This document shows, in pieces, positions 1 to 8,301 of a DNA stretch of 64,000 nucleotides. Under the pieces are notes generated by a model, which saw only the letters and a program-made list of their open reading frames with translations, had not been told where the DNA came from and did not search any database. Position numbers and translations under genes: made by a program. Each line of letters starts with the position of its first letter. Positions within the stretch are counted from its first letter, which is position 1. Source of the stretch: JAJFUI01 sp039698035 (GTDB lineage: Bacteria; Planctomycetota; Planctomycetia; Pirellulales; Thermoguttaceae); assembly GCA_039698035.1 (NCBI GenBank), contig JBDKSW010000001.1, forward strand, positions 67,368 to 131,367, in the 5' to 3' direction.

Positions 1-1
1 C

Positions 2-1375
2 GCAATCGTCGACCTGCGCGGCGAACGTTTCCGTTGGGCCAATCCGGTCATGTGCCAGAAGCTTGGCTACAGCGAAACGGAAATCCTCACAATCGGCCTC
101 CGCGACATTCATCCTCCGGAAAGATTGAGCGAGGCTCGGACAATTTTCATTGAGATGACCGAAGGGCAGAGGAACACTGCTTGCGACGTTCCACTGCTGC
201 GAAAGGATGGCGGGCTGATTTATGCGAATGTCAGGACGGCTCGCGTTCAGTATCAGGACGCCCCGTGCCTGCTTGGATTGTTTCATGACGTGACCGAGGA
301 GCGGAACGTCGTCACCGCTTTGCGGGAATCGGAAGCTACGCTGCGCGGACTGTTTGAAAATCTGCCCGACCTTGTGCTTTTGGTTGACGAGGACTTCATC
401 GTACAGTCGGCCAACCGCGATCTGCAGAACGTTCGCCGCGCCGATTTGGTCGGAAGTTCGTCGCTGCGGCTGGTTGCTCCGCAGCATCGACCATTGTGCC
501 GGGAGGCTTTTCAGCAGGCGCTTTCGACCGGCGCTCGTCACACGGTGACCGTGCAAGACATCTTCGGCACATGGTGGTCGTGTCGAGCGGCGCCCTTGGG
601 ACAGCGGGGTGACCGAGCGAGAATTATGCTAATTTGCGTTGACGTGACCCAAGACCGCGTGGCCGCCGAGGCTGTTAAGAAGGAACAGCGGCTCTTGCGG
701 CAGATGCTCGAGCTTCAGGAGCGCGAGCGGCGAATGATCGCCAGCGAGATCCACGAGGGTTTGGCGCAGCAGCTTACCGGGGCGCTGTTTCGGCTTCAGG
801 CGTTCCGCGAGACGCTTTCGCGCAACTCGACGCAAGCGTGGACGGACTTCGACATGGCCGCACGGACGCTCGCGCGGTCCATCGACGAAGCAAGGCGGCT
901 GATCAGCAGTCTTCGGCCACCGATCCTGGACGAGCTGGGAATCGTGGACGCCATCGAGTACGTGATTTGCGAGCGACGTTTGCAGGGCGATGCGCAAATC
1001 GAATTCGATCACGACCTGGGGCGTGCTCGGCTTTCGCCGCCGCTGGAGAACGGCCTCTTCCGCATTGTTTTGGAATCGCTCAATAACGCCTGTCGCCATA
1101 GTCGCAGCGAACGCATCTACGTTCGGCTATGCGAAAGCCAAGGGTGGATTCATCTCCAGGTTCGCGATTGGGGCGTTGGCTTCGACGCCAACGAGATCCA
1201 AGAAAAACGGTTTGGCTTGCAGGGCGTCCGCGAGCGTGTCCGGCTGCTGGACGGCAAGATTACGATCGAGTCGGCGCCCAACCGGGGCACGCACATCACG
1301 GTCGAGCTTCCCTTGGCCAGCGACGACGGCTGGCTTCCAGAATCCACTTCGCCTGTCACGCAGGGGGATCCATGA
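2..1375 (+). CDS. PAS-domain sensor histidine kinase, 5' end outside window
   Basis: This is the 3' part of a two-component sensor kinase. The reading frame is open back to base 2 and the first visible residues (AIVDLRGERFRWANP) already belong to a PAS fold, so the true start lies upstream. Two PAS domains are visible (about residues 1-100 and 115-220 of the visible part). A HisKA_3-type dimerisation helix follows with the phospho-acceptor His in ERRMIASEIHEGLAQQL (codon near base 752), then a HATPase domain with the N-box NNACRHS, the G-box DWGVGFD and GLQGVRERV. This is the NarX/DegS-like architecture, whose usual partner is a LuxR-type response regulator; none is in view. No membrane segment is visible, so this part is cytosolic. 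Its stop overlaps the next start (ATGA). Confidence 0.93.
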   Translation, partial: AIVDLRGERFRWANPVMCQKLGYSETEILTIGLRDIHPPERLSEARTIFIEMTEGQRNTACDVPLLRKDGGLIYANVRTARVQYQDAPCLLGLFHDVTEERNVVTALRESEATLRGLFENLPDLVLLVDEDFIVQSANRDLQNVRRADLVGSSSLRLVAPQHRPLCREAFQQALSTGARHTVTVQDIFGTWWSCRAAPLGQRGDRARIMLICVDVTQDRVAAEAVKKEQRLLRQMLELQERERRMIASEIHEGLAQQLTGALFRLQAFRETLSRNSTQAWTDFDMAARTLARSIDEARRLISSLRPPILDELGIVDAIEYVICERRLQGDAQIEFDHDLGRARLSPPLENGLFRIVLESLNNACRHSRSERIYVRLCESQGWIHLQVRDWGVGFDANEIQEKRFGLQGVRERVRLLDGKITIESAPNRGTHITVELPLASDDGWLPESTSPVTQGDP

Positions 1376-1938
1376 AAAAATCACTCGGTGCTAAGACGAT
1401 TGTTTATCCCACGCCGGTCCTCGTCGTCGGAACCTTCGACGAGCAGGGCAAACCGAATGTCATGACGGCGGCTTGGGGCGGCATCTGCTGTTCACTGCCG
1501 CCGTGCATCGCCGTCTCGCTGCGCAAGGCCACGCACACGTACGGCAACATCGTTCGACGCAACGCGTTCACGATCAGCGTGCCTTCCGAACGTCACGTCA
1601 AGGCGGCCGACTATTTCGGCATCGTTTCTGGCAGGTCGGAAGACAAATTCGCGGTGACGGGTCTGACGCCCGTTCAGGCCGAGCGGGTCGACGCTCCATA
1701 CGTCGGCGAGTTTCCTTTGGTGCTCGAATGTCAGCTGACGCACACGTTCGAGCTTGGGTTGCACACCCAATTCGTCGGCGAAATTCTCGACGTGAAGGTC
1801 GATGAAGAGGTGCTCGACAAAGACGGTCTGCCCGATCTTGCCAAGCTGGCGCCAATTGTGTTCGGCCCGGAAACGCGCGACTACTACGCTTTGGGGCGTC
1901 GCCTGGGCTCGGCCTTCTCGATTGGCAAGCGATCGTAG
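1372..1938 (+). CDS. flavin reductase-like (flavoredoxin family) protein
   Basis: The 188-residue protein has the flavin reductase-like split-barrel pattern that binds FMN: PTPVLVVGTFDEQGKPNVMT, then AAWGGICC, and the FTISVPSERH strand. The family includes flavoredoxins and FMN-dependent reductases of uncertain substrate. Length fits the family (about 180-200 aa). The start at 1372 overlaps the kinase stop as ATGA and has GGGGG six to eight bases upstream, so the two genes are probably co-translated. The neighbouring kinase does not reveal the substrate. Family assignment is firm; the exact reaction is not known. Confidence 0.85.
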   Translation: MKKSLGAKTIVYPTPVLVVGTFDEQGKPNVMTAAWGGICCSLPPCIAVSLRKATHTYGNIVRRNAFTISVPSERHVKAADYFGIVSGRSEDKFAVTGLTPVQAERVDAPYVGEFPLVLECQLTHTFELGLHTQFVGEILDVKVDEEVLDKDGLPDLAKLAPIVFGPETRDYYALGRRLGSAFSIGKRS

Positions 1939-2156
1939 CGTCGCATTGCAGGGGCAAGACCGTCAAAGTCTGCGCAAAGCGGACAGTCATCGGCGGTCGC
2001 TCCCTCTTGAGGTCGCTCCAACACAGTAACGCCGTCGCCACACCAAAGAAAATCCGCTCGTCCCCTTGTTTAGGGCTGCGGCAAAGACGTAGAATGATCG
2101 CAAACTGTCGGGCTTGGCAGCCGCCGGGTCGGCCCTTGATTTAAGGAGCATTCGCG

Positions 2157-2870
2157 ATGAGCCGTTGGTATATGTTTGCCGCAGCGATGGCGTTTCCCGC
2201 CGTCCTCCTGGCGCAGGTGAGCAACTCGACGAGTCGTCAGCCGGTAGGCGAGCCGTACCAGCCGGCCGTCCCACCGCCTTCGACCAGTGTATACGGCGGC
2301 AATGGTCCCTGGGGCGGTTACGGCGGAGCCACGACGGCCGCCGGTTCCGCGTTGAACGGCATGGCCGGCGTCATCAGCGCGGCGGGCCAGCGAAACCTGC
2401 TTAACTCGGCGGCCGCGGTCAACTGGACCGAGGCGCAGAAGAACGACATTGAAAACCGTCAACGGTGGACGAACGCCTACTTCGAGATGCGCGCGACGAA
2501 TCGCGCGGCGGCGGCGGCCGATCGCAGTCCAAGGCTCACGATGGAGCAAATCGCTCGCCTCGCCAAGGATGGCGCGCCAAAGCCGCTGAACACGAGTCAT
2601 TTGGACCCCGTGTCCGGTGGAATCAAGTGGCCCAGCGCGTTGCAGCAGCCGATGTTCGACACCCAGCGGAACGAGATTGACCGGGTCTTGGCCACCCAGG
2701 CTCGCTATGGAGTCCTCAGCTATTCCGATCAAACGAAAATCCGCGAGGACATCAAGACGATCTTTGAGCAACTCAAGTCGCAAATCGATCAAATCCCGCC
2801 GACCGAGTACGTCGCGTGTCGCAACTTCTTGCGAAGCGTCAGCTACGCCACCACCAAGACCGATCTCTAG
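2157..2870 (+). CDS. secreted protein of unknown function
   Basis: This 237-residue protein starts at an ATG preceded by a clear AAGGAG. It opens with a hydrophobic signal peptide (about residues 1-19, cleavage plausible after LLAQ). A Gly/Pro/Ala-rich low-complexity stretch follows (about 25-80) and then a charged, mostly helical region. I recognise no domain. It lies 34 bp upstream of the HEAT-repeat gene on the same strand, so the two may be co-transcribed. Export is inferred from the signal peptide only. Confidence 0.75.
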   Translation: MSRWYMFAAAMAFPAVLLAQVSNSTSRQPVGEPYQPAVPPPSTSVYGGNGPWGGYGGATTAAGSALNGMAGVISAAGQRNLLNSAAAVNWTEAQKNDIENRQRWTNAYFEMRATNRAAAAADRSPRLTMEQIARLAKDGAPKPLNTSHLDPVSGGIKWPSALQQPMFDTQRNEIDRVLATQARYGVLSYSDQTKIREDIKTIFEQLKSQIDQIPPTEYVACRNFLRSVSYATTKTDL

Positions 2871-2904
2871 AAAAAACCGCGAATCACGAGATAGGAACCC
2901 GAGC

Positions 2905-4557
2905 ATGAAACCCAGAACACTGGCTCTTTTGGCGATGGCGTCGGGATGCTTCCTCGCATACTCGGCCTTGCTGGCGGCCAGCGAGCCGACGACCGCGCTC
3001 GTTGACAACCTCGAGTCGTCCGACATGTCTGTCCGGTTGCAGGCAATTGACCAGTTGGGCGACCAGGGCGCGAAGGCGGCCGAGGCGGTCGGTCCGCTGA
3101 CGCGGTTGCTCGCGGACGGCTCGGCCAAAGTGCGAGCTCATGCGGCCTGGGCGCTTGGAAAAATTGGCGCTGCAGCCAAACCGGCCGTGCCGTCCCTCGT
3201 GGAACTGCTGAAGGACAAGGACCAGACGGTCCGCCGGCAGGCAGTCAAGGCGATCATGGACATTCGGCCCGGCCCCAAGGTGACCGTCCCGCTTTGTGTC
3301 AGACTGCTGGAAGACGTGGACCCAGGCGTTCGACTCCGAATTCTCAACGCCATTGCCGAGATGGGACCCGAGGGGGTTCGGGGGCTGATCGACGCCCTGA
3401 AGGACGAGCGGTCCGGCGATGACTATTGGGCCTGCCTGGCGTTGCGAGAGATCGGGCATCCGGCCGCCGCCGCCGTTCCCGCGCTGACCGAGAAGCTGCA
3501 AAAGGATGCGCGGCCCGAGGTTCGCCGCGAGGCCATCTTGGCGTTGGCCGCGATGGACGAAGCGGCCGCCCCCGCCGTTCAAGCCATTGTCACGACGATG
3601 AACGACGAGCAGACCCGAACGGCCGCCATCTATGCGTTGGGAAGGATCGGCCGGCTGCCGGCGGCGGCCGAGGCCAAGATTCGCCAGAATCTCAAGAGCG
3701 ACGACAAGACGCTGGCCATTACCAGCCTCTGGGCGTTGGTCCGAGTTCATCCCGAGGATAAACAGCTTCGGACGGATGCAACCGAGCAGTTGATCGGTCG
3801 CTTGAAGGATGACGACGTGCTGGTTCGAGCGGCTGCCGCGCGGGCGTTGGCCTCGCTGCCGCCGGCCCCCGACATCACCGTCCCGCTTTGGGAAAAAGCC
3901 TTGCAGAACGCGGATCCGACCACGGTCCAGTATGCCCTCGATGCTTTCGCGGCGATGGGCCCTGCCGCCGTGCCTCGCCTGTTGGATGCCCTGAAACACG
4001 AGAAATTGCGTGTCAAGGTGCTCTACGTTCTGGGGCAGATCGGTCCCGACGCGGCTGCGGCTACGCCGGCCATTGCGAAGCTGATCGACGACAAGGACGA
4101 GGACGTCGCTCGCGAGGCCGTGGCCGCTCTGGCCAACATCGGTCCCGGCGCAAAGGAAGCGGTGCCCACGCTGGTGGCCGCGCTCAAGCAAACGAGCGGC
4201 CGCCACGCTGGTCTGATCGCTTTTGCGCTCGGACGGATTGGTCCCGACGCCGTGGCAGCCGAGCCCACGCTGATCGAGCTGCTCAAAGATGAGGACCGGA
4301 AGCTGGCGTTGGCAAGCGCTTGGGCGCTGGTGCACGTACATCCCTCGCGGGACGTGGCGGCCAACGCGATCCCGGTGCTGATGGCTGGCCTAGACAGCGA
4401 TTTTGCGCCCGCTCGTCGCGGCGCTGCCGAAGCGCTCGGTGAATTGGGTCCCGTGGCCAGCCAAGCGGCGACGGTCCTGAAAAAGGCCACGCATGACGAC
4501 GACCCCACGGTCTCTGAAGCGGCCGAGAAGGCGTTGAAGCGGATCACCGCGAAGTAG
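2905..4557 (+). CDS. exported HEAT-repeat protein
   Basis: The 550-residue protein begins with a signal peptide (MKPRTLALLAMASGCFLAYS). Nearly all the rest is HEAT/PBS-lyase-type repeats of about 37 residues, with recurring patterns such as VRAHAAWALGKIG, AVPSLVELLKD and VRLRILNAIAEMG. About a dozen repeats can be counted, giving an alpha-solenoid scaffold. Such proteins usually bind partner proteins and have no catalytic residues. The frame is open much further upstream (to 2617), but there it overlaps the preceding gene; the ATG at 2905 with the signal peptide is the credible start. Partner unknown. Confidence 0.88.
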   Translation: MKPRTLALLAMASGCFLAYSALLAASEPTTALVDNLESSDMSVRLQAIDQLGDQGAKAAEAVGPLTRLLADGSAKVRAHAAWALGKIGAAAKPAVPSLVELLKDKDQTVRRQAVKAIMDIRPGPKVTVPLCVRLLEDVDPGVRLRILNAIAEMGPEGVRGLIDALKDERSGDDYWACLALREIGHPAAAAVPALTEKLQKDARPEVRREAILALAAMDEAAAPAVQAIVTTMNDEQTRTAAIYALGRIGRLPAAAEAKIRQNLKSDDKTLAITSLWALVRVHPEDKQLRTDATEQLIGRLKDDDVLVRAAAARALASLPPAPDITVPLWEKALQNADPTTVQYALDAFAAMGPAAVPRLLDALKHEKLRVKVLYVLGQIGPDAAAATPAIAKLIDDKDEDVAREAVAALANIGPGAKEAVPTLVAALKQTSGRHAGLIAFALGRIGPDAVAAEPTLIELLKDEDRKLALASAWALVHVHPSRDVAANAIPVLMAGLDSDFAPARRGAAEALGELGPVASQAATVLKKATHDDDPTVSEAAEKALKRITAK

Positions 4558-4584
4558 CGACGGCACATCGCGGCACGGGCGGAG

Positions 4585-4794
4585 TCACATCTTGCTCCCG
4601 GTCATGGCTTGCGGTGCGTAGTCGTCAGGCAACAGGCCTTCCAATTCGACCAATTGCCGATCGACCAGCTCGGTTTGCATTTCCAGCAGACGCATCATCC
4701 GTCGCAGCCATTCGTAGTCGGCGATGAGCCGGTCACGCTCGGCCGCCAGTTTGGTGACGCCGATCGTTGGGCGGTCCTTCTGTTTTTTTGTCAT
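4585..4794 (-). CDS. small charged coiled-coil protein
   Basis: This 69-residue ORF starts at MTKKQKDR. It is highly charged, with a helix-forming, heptad-like middle (RDRLIADYEWLRRMMRLLEM) and an acidic end. The frame continues upstream to 5028, but that extension looks like non-coding translation, so the internal ATG at 4794 is preferred. It is convergent with the HEAT-repeat gene. I do not recognise it. The Lys-rich N-terminus and predicted single helix would suit a small nucleic-acid or protein-binding factor, which is speculation. Confidence 0.5.
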   Translation of the reverse strand: MTKKQKDRPTIGVTKLAAERDRLIADYEWLRRMMRLLEMQTELVDRQLVELEGLLPDDYAPQAMTGSKM

Positions 4795-5104
4795 GACGCA
4801 CCTTGGTGATTGAGCCGATTCCACGCGGTGCGCGCAACAAAAGAGGAGCGTCGCACCGAGGCTGCTCACAGACCCCCGCCAAGGGGCATTCGGGACAGCA
4901 CCCGGCCGACGCTCCCGTGTGGCCGGAAGTTCGGTCGTGGCACTGCTCCCGAAAGTCATGGGCGTCCAAAACGCCCAAGTTGGCGGTTTTCTGTGAGGCA
5001 GCAACCTGACGCGCGAGGCGTCTATCAATTATGCTCAGAATGCTACCGAGTTGGGGAGCGTGAGACAAGCCCGGTTGGGCGATGTGGCCACGGACGAATC
5101 ACGG

Positions 5105-6454
5105 TCATGACGGCTCTGCATCGAGTTGGGCCAGCACGTACGGACCCGCCGGAATGACGGCAATCGTCGCCTCGGGGCCATGCTGGCCGAGGGCCTCGGC
5201 GATGGCCGCCTCGACGCTCGCGGCCGGCTCGACGAACAGCCGTCGCAGCGTTTCCGGGGGCAGCCCCTCCGTGACGACCTTGATCGTTGCCTTGCGACGC
5301 ACTTTGGCCATTTCTTCGAGTTGCCATTGGTCGACAATCCGCAAGTGGTCGTCGCTCGTCGCCGCAGCCGGCATTTGGCTGCCGTTCCGCTGCCATGGAC
5401 AGCTACCGCCCCAGGGCTTCAACAGTCTGGCCATGAAGGCGTCCATCGTTGGATACTGGTCGAAAAGGGCTTGAAACTCGGGGCTGCCGATCCCTTCAGT
5501 CAGGCCGGCGGCCAGGATGACGGTTCCGCCCTGCTTGACGATGGCCAACCCCGAGATCATGCCCTTGACCGACTGATAGAACGTGGCGTCGAGCGGGTAG
5601 CCGGCCGACGTGGTCACAACGATATCGACCGGGGCCGGCAGCGTGGCCGTCACGTGTCGCCGAGCAACGGCGACGCCTTCCGCGTGGGCCGCTTGCATGT
5701 CGCCGGCCGCGACATGCAAGATCCGCCGCGAGGCGTCGATCACCACGTTGACGATAAAATCGCAGCCGGCCATTCGGCCAATCGCGACATCTTCTTCATG
5801 CACCGGATTGCCATCGATGCGGCCGTTGCAGGCGTTGGGATGTTCCAAGAAGGCCGGGCTGTGCCACGCGATGATCGTCTCGAACGCGGCCAAGCCGGGG
5901 CAAATCAGTTTCCGCCCGCCCGAAAAACCGGCCATGAAATGCGGCTCGATCAGCCCGGTGGTGATCTTCAGGTCGGCCTCGACGTACCGCGAATCGATCC
6001 AGACCGGCGCCCCGCCGGGGCTGTCACCGAGGAACGTGTGTTCGTCGAGCTTTCGGCCGTGATGGTTCTCGACCTGGTAAATCTTGGGAATGTCGGGACC
6101 GAGCATCTCGACCAGTTCGTCGCCCAGGTTGGGGCGATGAAGCCCCGTGGCGACCAGAATCAGGATTTCACGGGGGGGAATGCCGGCCGCTTCGAGCGTT
6201 TCGAGGATCGGCGGCAGCAAGACCCGGTTGGGAACGGGGCGCGTCACGTCGCTGATCACGACGCACGCGTTGCGCCGTCCTCGGGCCAGCTCGGCCAGCG
6301 GTCGGGCGCCGGTGGGCCGCTCCAGACCTCGCCGGACGGCCGCCGAGGGATCGGCCAGCGGTTCGCTCGTCGGGCAACGCAGGACCCCGGCCAGATTCCG
6401 ATCCGGCACGTCAACATCCAGGCCGTTGCGCCCATAGTCCAAATGAATCCGCAT
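5105..6454 (-). CDS. larA: LarA-type nickel-dependent lactate racemase family protein
   Basis: This 449-residue protein belongs to the LarA/DUF2088 family, which racemises or epimerises 2-hydroxyacids using a nickel-pincer cofactor. The metal/cofactor residues are all in place with the spacing known from Lactobacillus plantarum LarA: H106 (ATGLHRP), H172 (EPHFMAGF), K182 (GGRKL, cofactor attachment) and H198 (AWH), each exactly two residues earlier than H108, H174, K184 and H200. The start is ATG 6454 with GGGAG about seven bases upstream; an in-frame TTG six bases earlier is less likely. The cofactor genes larB, larC and larE are not in the window. Many LarA homologues act on acids other than lactate, so the substrate is open. 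Confidence 0.9.
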   Translation of the reverse strand: MRIHLDYGRNGLDVDVPDRNLAGVLRCPTSEPLADPSAAVRRGLERPTGARPLAELARGRRNACVVISDVTRPVPNRVLLPPILETLEAAGIPPREILILVATGLHRPNLGDELVEMLGPDIPKIYQVENHHGRKLDEHTFLGDSPGGAPVWIDSRYVEADLKITTGLIEPHFMAGFSGGRKLICPGLAAFETIIAWHSPAFLEHPNACNGRIDGNPVHEEDVAIGRMAGCDFIVNVVIDASRRILHVAAGDMQAAHAEGVAVARRHVTATLPAPVDIVVTTSAGYPLDATFYQSVKGMISGLAIVKQGGTVILAAGLTEGIGSPEFQALFDQYPTMDAFMARLLKPWGGSCPWQRNGSQMPAAATSDDHLRIVDQWQLEEMAKVRRKATIKVVTEGLPPETLRRLFVEPAASVEAAIAEALGQHGPEATIAVIPAGPYVLAQLDAEPS

Positions 6455-6787
6455 TGGCAATCTCCCGCTTTTCCGCGCATTCCGTTGGTTGAATGCCGAC
6501 CGATCGGCCGATCAAAAGCTCATTGTAGGGCGAGCCGAACCCGTCACAACCCATAACGGCCCCGCTTCCATTCGATGGCGGCGACGCGACGGAGGGAGCC
6601 TTGGGATGCCGGGAAAACACACCCTGGCGGGTGGTGTTCGTCGTCTTGCGGCGGGGGCGGCGAGACCCCCTAACGGCGCGAATCAACAAAACGATGGTGG
6701 CCCCACGCGAACCGTCTTGTCACCTTGGGGCTGAATCGCTACACTATGGGTTTCCCAACATCGGGCAAGTTCGTGCGAGTAGCAGAT
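6455..6787. other. intergenic region between larA and rplM
   Basis: The 333-bp gap separates divergent genes. It holds the larA Shine-Dalgarno sequence at its left end and a good sigma70-type promoter for rplM at its right end (separate entry). The middle is G+C-rich with several short inverted repeats. I see no convincing ORF and cannot identify a ribosomal-protein leader structure by eye. Confidence 0.6.
6717..6745 (+). promoter_or_regulatory. sigma70-type promoter for rplM-rpsI
   Basis: TTGTCA (6717-6722) and TACACT (6740-6745) are separated by exactly 17 bp and lie about 43 bp upstream of the rplM start. The -35 box matches five of six consensus positions. Location and spacing fit a housekeeping promoter for the ribosomal-protein operon. 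Confidence 0.6.
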
Positions 6788-7234
6788 ATGCAGCAAACCA
6801 AGACCTATATGGCTCGGCCGGGCGAAGTCGAGGAGAAGTGGTGGTTGGTGGACGCCTCGGACAAGGTCGTTGGCCGGTTGGCAAGCGACCTGGCGATGGT
6901 CCTGATGGGCAAGAATCGCCCCACCTATACACCCCACGTCGACAACGGCGACTACGTCGTGGTGATTAACGCCGAAAAGGTCGTTTTCACCGGCTCGAAG
7001 TGGCAGCAGAAGCAGTATGCGTGGTACACCGGCTATCCGGGACAGCATACGGAGGTCGCCGGAAAGCGGTTGGCGCGCAGGCCGGAGATGATTCTCCGCG
7101 AGGCCGTGCGCCGCATGTTGCCGAAGAACCGGCTGGCGTCGAAGACGCTGTCGAAGCTCAAAATTTACGCCGGCAGCGAGCATCCGCATCAGGCCCAGTT
7201 GCCCGAACCCAAAGAACTCGGAGTCAAGGACTAA
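6788..7234 (+). CDS. rplM: 50S ribosomal protein L13
   Basis: This 148-residue protein is recognisable throughout as uL13: KWWLVDASDKVVGRLAS, the HVDNGDYVVVINAEK strand, the GYPGQHTEVAGKRL segment and REAVRRMLPKNRL. It is an early-assembling large-subunit protein that binds 23S rRNA. The start was set at ATG 6788; the frame extends upstream to 6725 but homology begins near KTYMARPG. It is followed six bases later by rpsI, the conserved bacterial rplM-rpsI operon. Confidence 0.98.
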   Translation: MQQTKTYMARPGEVEEKWWLVDASDKVVGRLASDLAMVLMGKNRPTYTPHVDNGDYVVVINAEKVVFTGSKWQQKQYAWYTGYPGQHTEVAGKRLARRPEMILREAVRRMLPKNRLASKTLSKLKIYAGSEHPHQAQLPEPKELGVKD

Positions 7235-7240
7235 TCTTCT

Positions 7241-7642
7241 ATGGCAGTTGTCACCAGCAATGATATTCTCGGCACGGGCCGACGGAAGACTTCGGTAGCG
7301 CGGGTGCGGATTCGCCCGGGCGACGGCAAGATCAAGATCAACGACCGCCAGTTGGAAGAGTATTTCGCCAACATTCGTCAGCGAAACTCGGTCGTGGCCC
7401 CGCTGGACCAGACCGGCAAGCGAGCTCAGTTCGACGTGATGATTCGCGTCGATGGCGGCGGCATCACCGGCCAGGCCGACGCCTGCAAGCTGGGCATCGC
7501 CCGGGCGCTGAAGAAGATCGACGAGCAGGCGGCGCTCGGCCTCCGCGACTCGGGCCTTCTGACCCGCGACGGTCGCATGAAGGAACGCAAGAAGTACGGC
7601 CTTCGTGGCGCTCGCCGCGGAACGCAGTTCTCGAAGCGTTAA
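7241..7642 (+). CDS. rpsI: 30S ribosomal protein S9
   Basis: This 133-residue uS9 has the family hallmarks GTGRRKTSVARVRI, GGGITGQADACKLGIARAL and the basic C-terminal tail ending FSKR, which reaches the P-site tRNA in the ribosome. It begins six bases after rplM and is certainly co-transcribed with it. Length is normal. Confidence 0.98.
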   Translation: MAVVTSNDILGTGRRKTSVARVRIRPGDGKIKINDRQLEEYFANIRQRNSVVAPLDQTGKRAQFDVMIRVDGGGITGQADACKLGIARALKKIDEQAALGLRDSGLLTRDGRMKERKKYGLRGARRGTQFSKR

Positions 7643-7666
7643 TCCGACCAACTCGTCATTCGGATT
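7641..7666 (+). terminator. possible weak terminator hairpin after rpsI
   Basis: AATCCGA (7641-7647) and TCGGATT (7660-7666) form a 7-bp stem with a 12-nt loop directly at the rpsI stop. There is no U-tract of note, so intrinsic termination would be weak. Confidence 0.3.
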
Positions 7667-7735
7667 TGCGTGGCGGAGCGACGCAACCTGGGCGTCCACG
7701 CCACGCGGCGGTCATTGCTGGATCCAGGGGCCGCT

Positions 7736-8221
7736 ATGCGAATTCACTCTCGCTATGGCGAATCGCTCGTCAAGCGAACCGCGCTGCGGTTTTGGGTTCG
7801 CTCTATCGGATGGCGAGGCTTCTTGGCCGTGCCGATTCTTGTCGCGTGCCTTGTGTACCTGATCAGTGTCGGCGGCCCGTCCTGGCTTGTCGCGGTTTTC
7901 GGAACGACACTGGTGCTCGCCGTGCTTCTTGCGGGCACACTCTACCTTGTGAATCGCCATCGCGAGTTGGCAACGCTGCGTCGAATGGCGGAGCCGATTG
8001 CGACGTTTGACCTGTCCGATACGGGAATGCGCATCGAAAGCGATCTCGGCAAGGGCGAGGTTTCCTGGAGGGCCATTGCCGAGATCTGGACTTTCCCAGA
8101 GGCATGGCTGTTCTTTGTGGCCAAGGGGAGCTATTTTACAGTCTCAATGAACGCGCTCAGTGACGATGTTCAGGCGTTTATCCGCCAAAGGGTGGCCGAA
8201 CACGGCGGCAAAATCGGCTAG
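7736..8221 (+). CDS. two-TM membrane protein, YcxB-like C-terminus
   Basis: The 161-residue protein has two adjacent hydrophobic helices (about residues 23-66: FLAVPILVACLVYLIS and WLVAVFGTTLVLAVLL). A cytosolic PH-like region follows with the YcxB pattern: F..S..G...ESDLGKGEVSWRAI, then an aromatic stretch, then NALSDD. The start at 7736 has AGGGG upstream; the frame is open a further 66 bases but without a better signal. YcxB-family proteins have no established function. It is downstream of rpsI on the same strand but separated by 93 bp. Confidence 0.7.
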   Translation: MRIHSRYGESLVKRTALRFWVRSIGWRGFLAVPILVACLVYLISVGGPSWLVAVFGTTLVLAVLLAGTLYLVNRHRELATLRRMAEPIATFDLSDTGMRIESDLGKGEVSWRAIAEIWTFPEAWLFFVAKGSYFTVSMNALSDDVQAFIRQRVAEHGGKIG

Positions 8222-8301
8222 AATAGGCAGACAGTCTTTTCGCTGGACGGTCGACGGGGCTGGTTGGTTTCGGGCTCTTGCATGCACCAAAACGTGAACT
8301 C

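Noticed and set aside
5126..6556. A 476-codon frame antisense to larA.
   Set aside because: Antisense to a gene with intact catalytic residues; its translation shows no domain and looks like a G+C shadow.
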